Positions 5,331 through 5,373 of a stretch of DNA of 5,373 bases are shown piece by piece. Under the pieces are notes generated by a model. The model saw only the letters and a list, made by a program, of their open reading frames with translations. It had not been told where the DNA came from and did not search any database. The position numbers and the translations under genes are program-made. Position 1 is the first letter of the stretch, and each line of letters starts with the position of its first letter. Source of the stretch: Rhodococcus sp. (in: high G+C Gram-positive bacteria) (GTDB lineage Bacteria > Actinomycetota > Actinomycetes > Mycobacteriales > Mycobacteriaceae); the NCBI GenBank assembly GCA_012515885.1, contig JAAYXN010000120.1, positions 1 through 5,373 of the forward strand, given 5' to 3'.

Positions 5331-5358
5331 TCCGCTGATGTAAGAGAGGCGGGGCGGG

Positions 5359-5373
5359 TGTCTACGGTAGACA
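5359..5373. promoter_or_regulatory. Perfect palindrome, operator-like, at the right edge
   Basis: TGTCTAC-G-GTAGACA is an exact 7-bp inverted repeat around one base, 28 bp after the lppZ stop. It contains TACGGT (5363-5368), which fits a TANNNT -10 box, so a repressor bound here would cover a promoter for a gene to the right. There is no T-run within the window and the stem is short, so it does not look like the lppZ terminator. The regulator cannot be named. Confidence 0.55.

Noticed and set aside
5331..5358. Terminator right after lppZ
   Set aside because: No stem with a T-run is found between the stop codon and the terminal palindrome.

Overview
The window looks like chromosomal DNA of a high-GC actinobacterium of the order Mycobacteriales (Corynebacterium/Gordonia/Rhodococcus-type rather than Mycobacterium). 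Four observations point there. The gene content matches the M. tuberculosis neighbourhood ilvB1 - cfp6 (PH-domain protein) - doxX (Rv3005c) - lppZ. An ilvD gene sits in the cluster close to ilvB, as I recall it doing in Corynebacterium. The IlvD protein closely resembles the C. glutamicum and E. coli long form. Several starts appear leaderless, with a TANNNT -10 box 6-7 nt before ATG or GTG. These are family and synteny judgements made by eye; no search was run.

Left part (1-633). The first 109 codons of ilvB (acetolactate synthase large subunit) lie on the minus strand and run off the left edge. Upstream is a textbook amino-acid attenuator: a promoter, a 15-codon leader peptide rich in Leu, Val and Ile (MIQNGLLVIGRRVVA, probably leaderless), alternative RNA pairings and a rho-independent hairpin with six U. 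Transcription of ilvB is therefore probably tuned by charged branched-chain tRNAs.

Middle (634-3158). A small two-helix PH-domain membrane protein (Cfp6/Rv3004 family) is followed after 52 bp by full-length ilvD (dihydroxy-acid dehydratase), both on the plus strand. A perfect 21-bp-stem terminator follows ilvD and separates it from the convergent doxX. IlvB and IlvD catalyse the first committed step and the third step of valine/isoleucine synthesis, so the attenuated ilvB transcript and the divergent PH-ilvD unit belong to one pathway.

Right part (3188-5373). A DoxX-family membrane protein (minus strand) with a repetitive Ala/Ser/Pro N-terminal tail diverges from an LppZ-type lipoprotein (plus strand) with a beta-propeller-like, glucose/sorbosone-dehydrogenase-like domain. 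Both have a -10 box placed for leaderless transcripts. The window ends in a perfect 7-1-7 palindrome that resembles an operator for the next, unseen gene.

I found no mobile element, CRISPR array, tRNA or rRNA and no defence system. The most interesting parts are the fine structure of the ilvB leader, the repeat in DoxX and the terminal palindrome; nothing here clearly amounts to an undescribed system.
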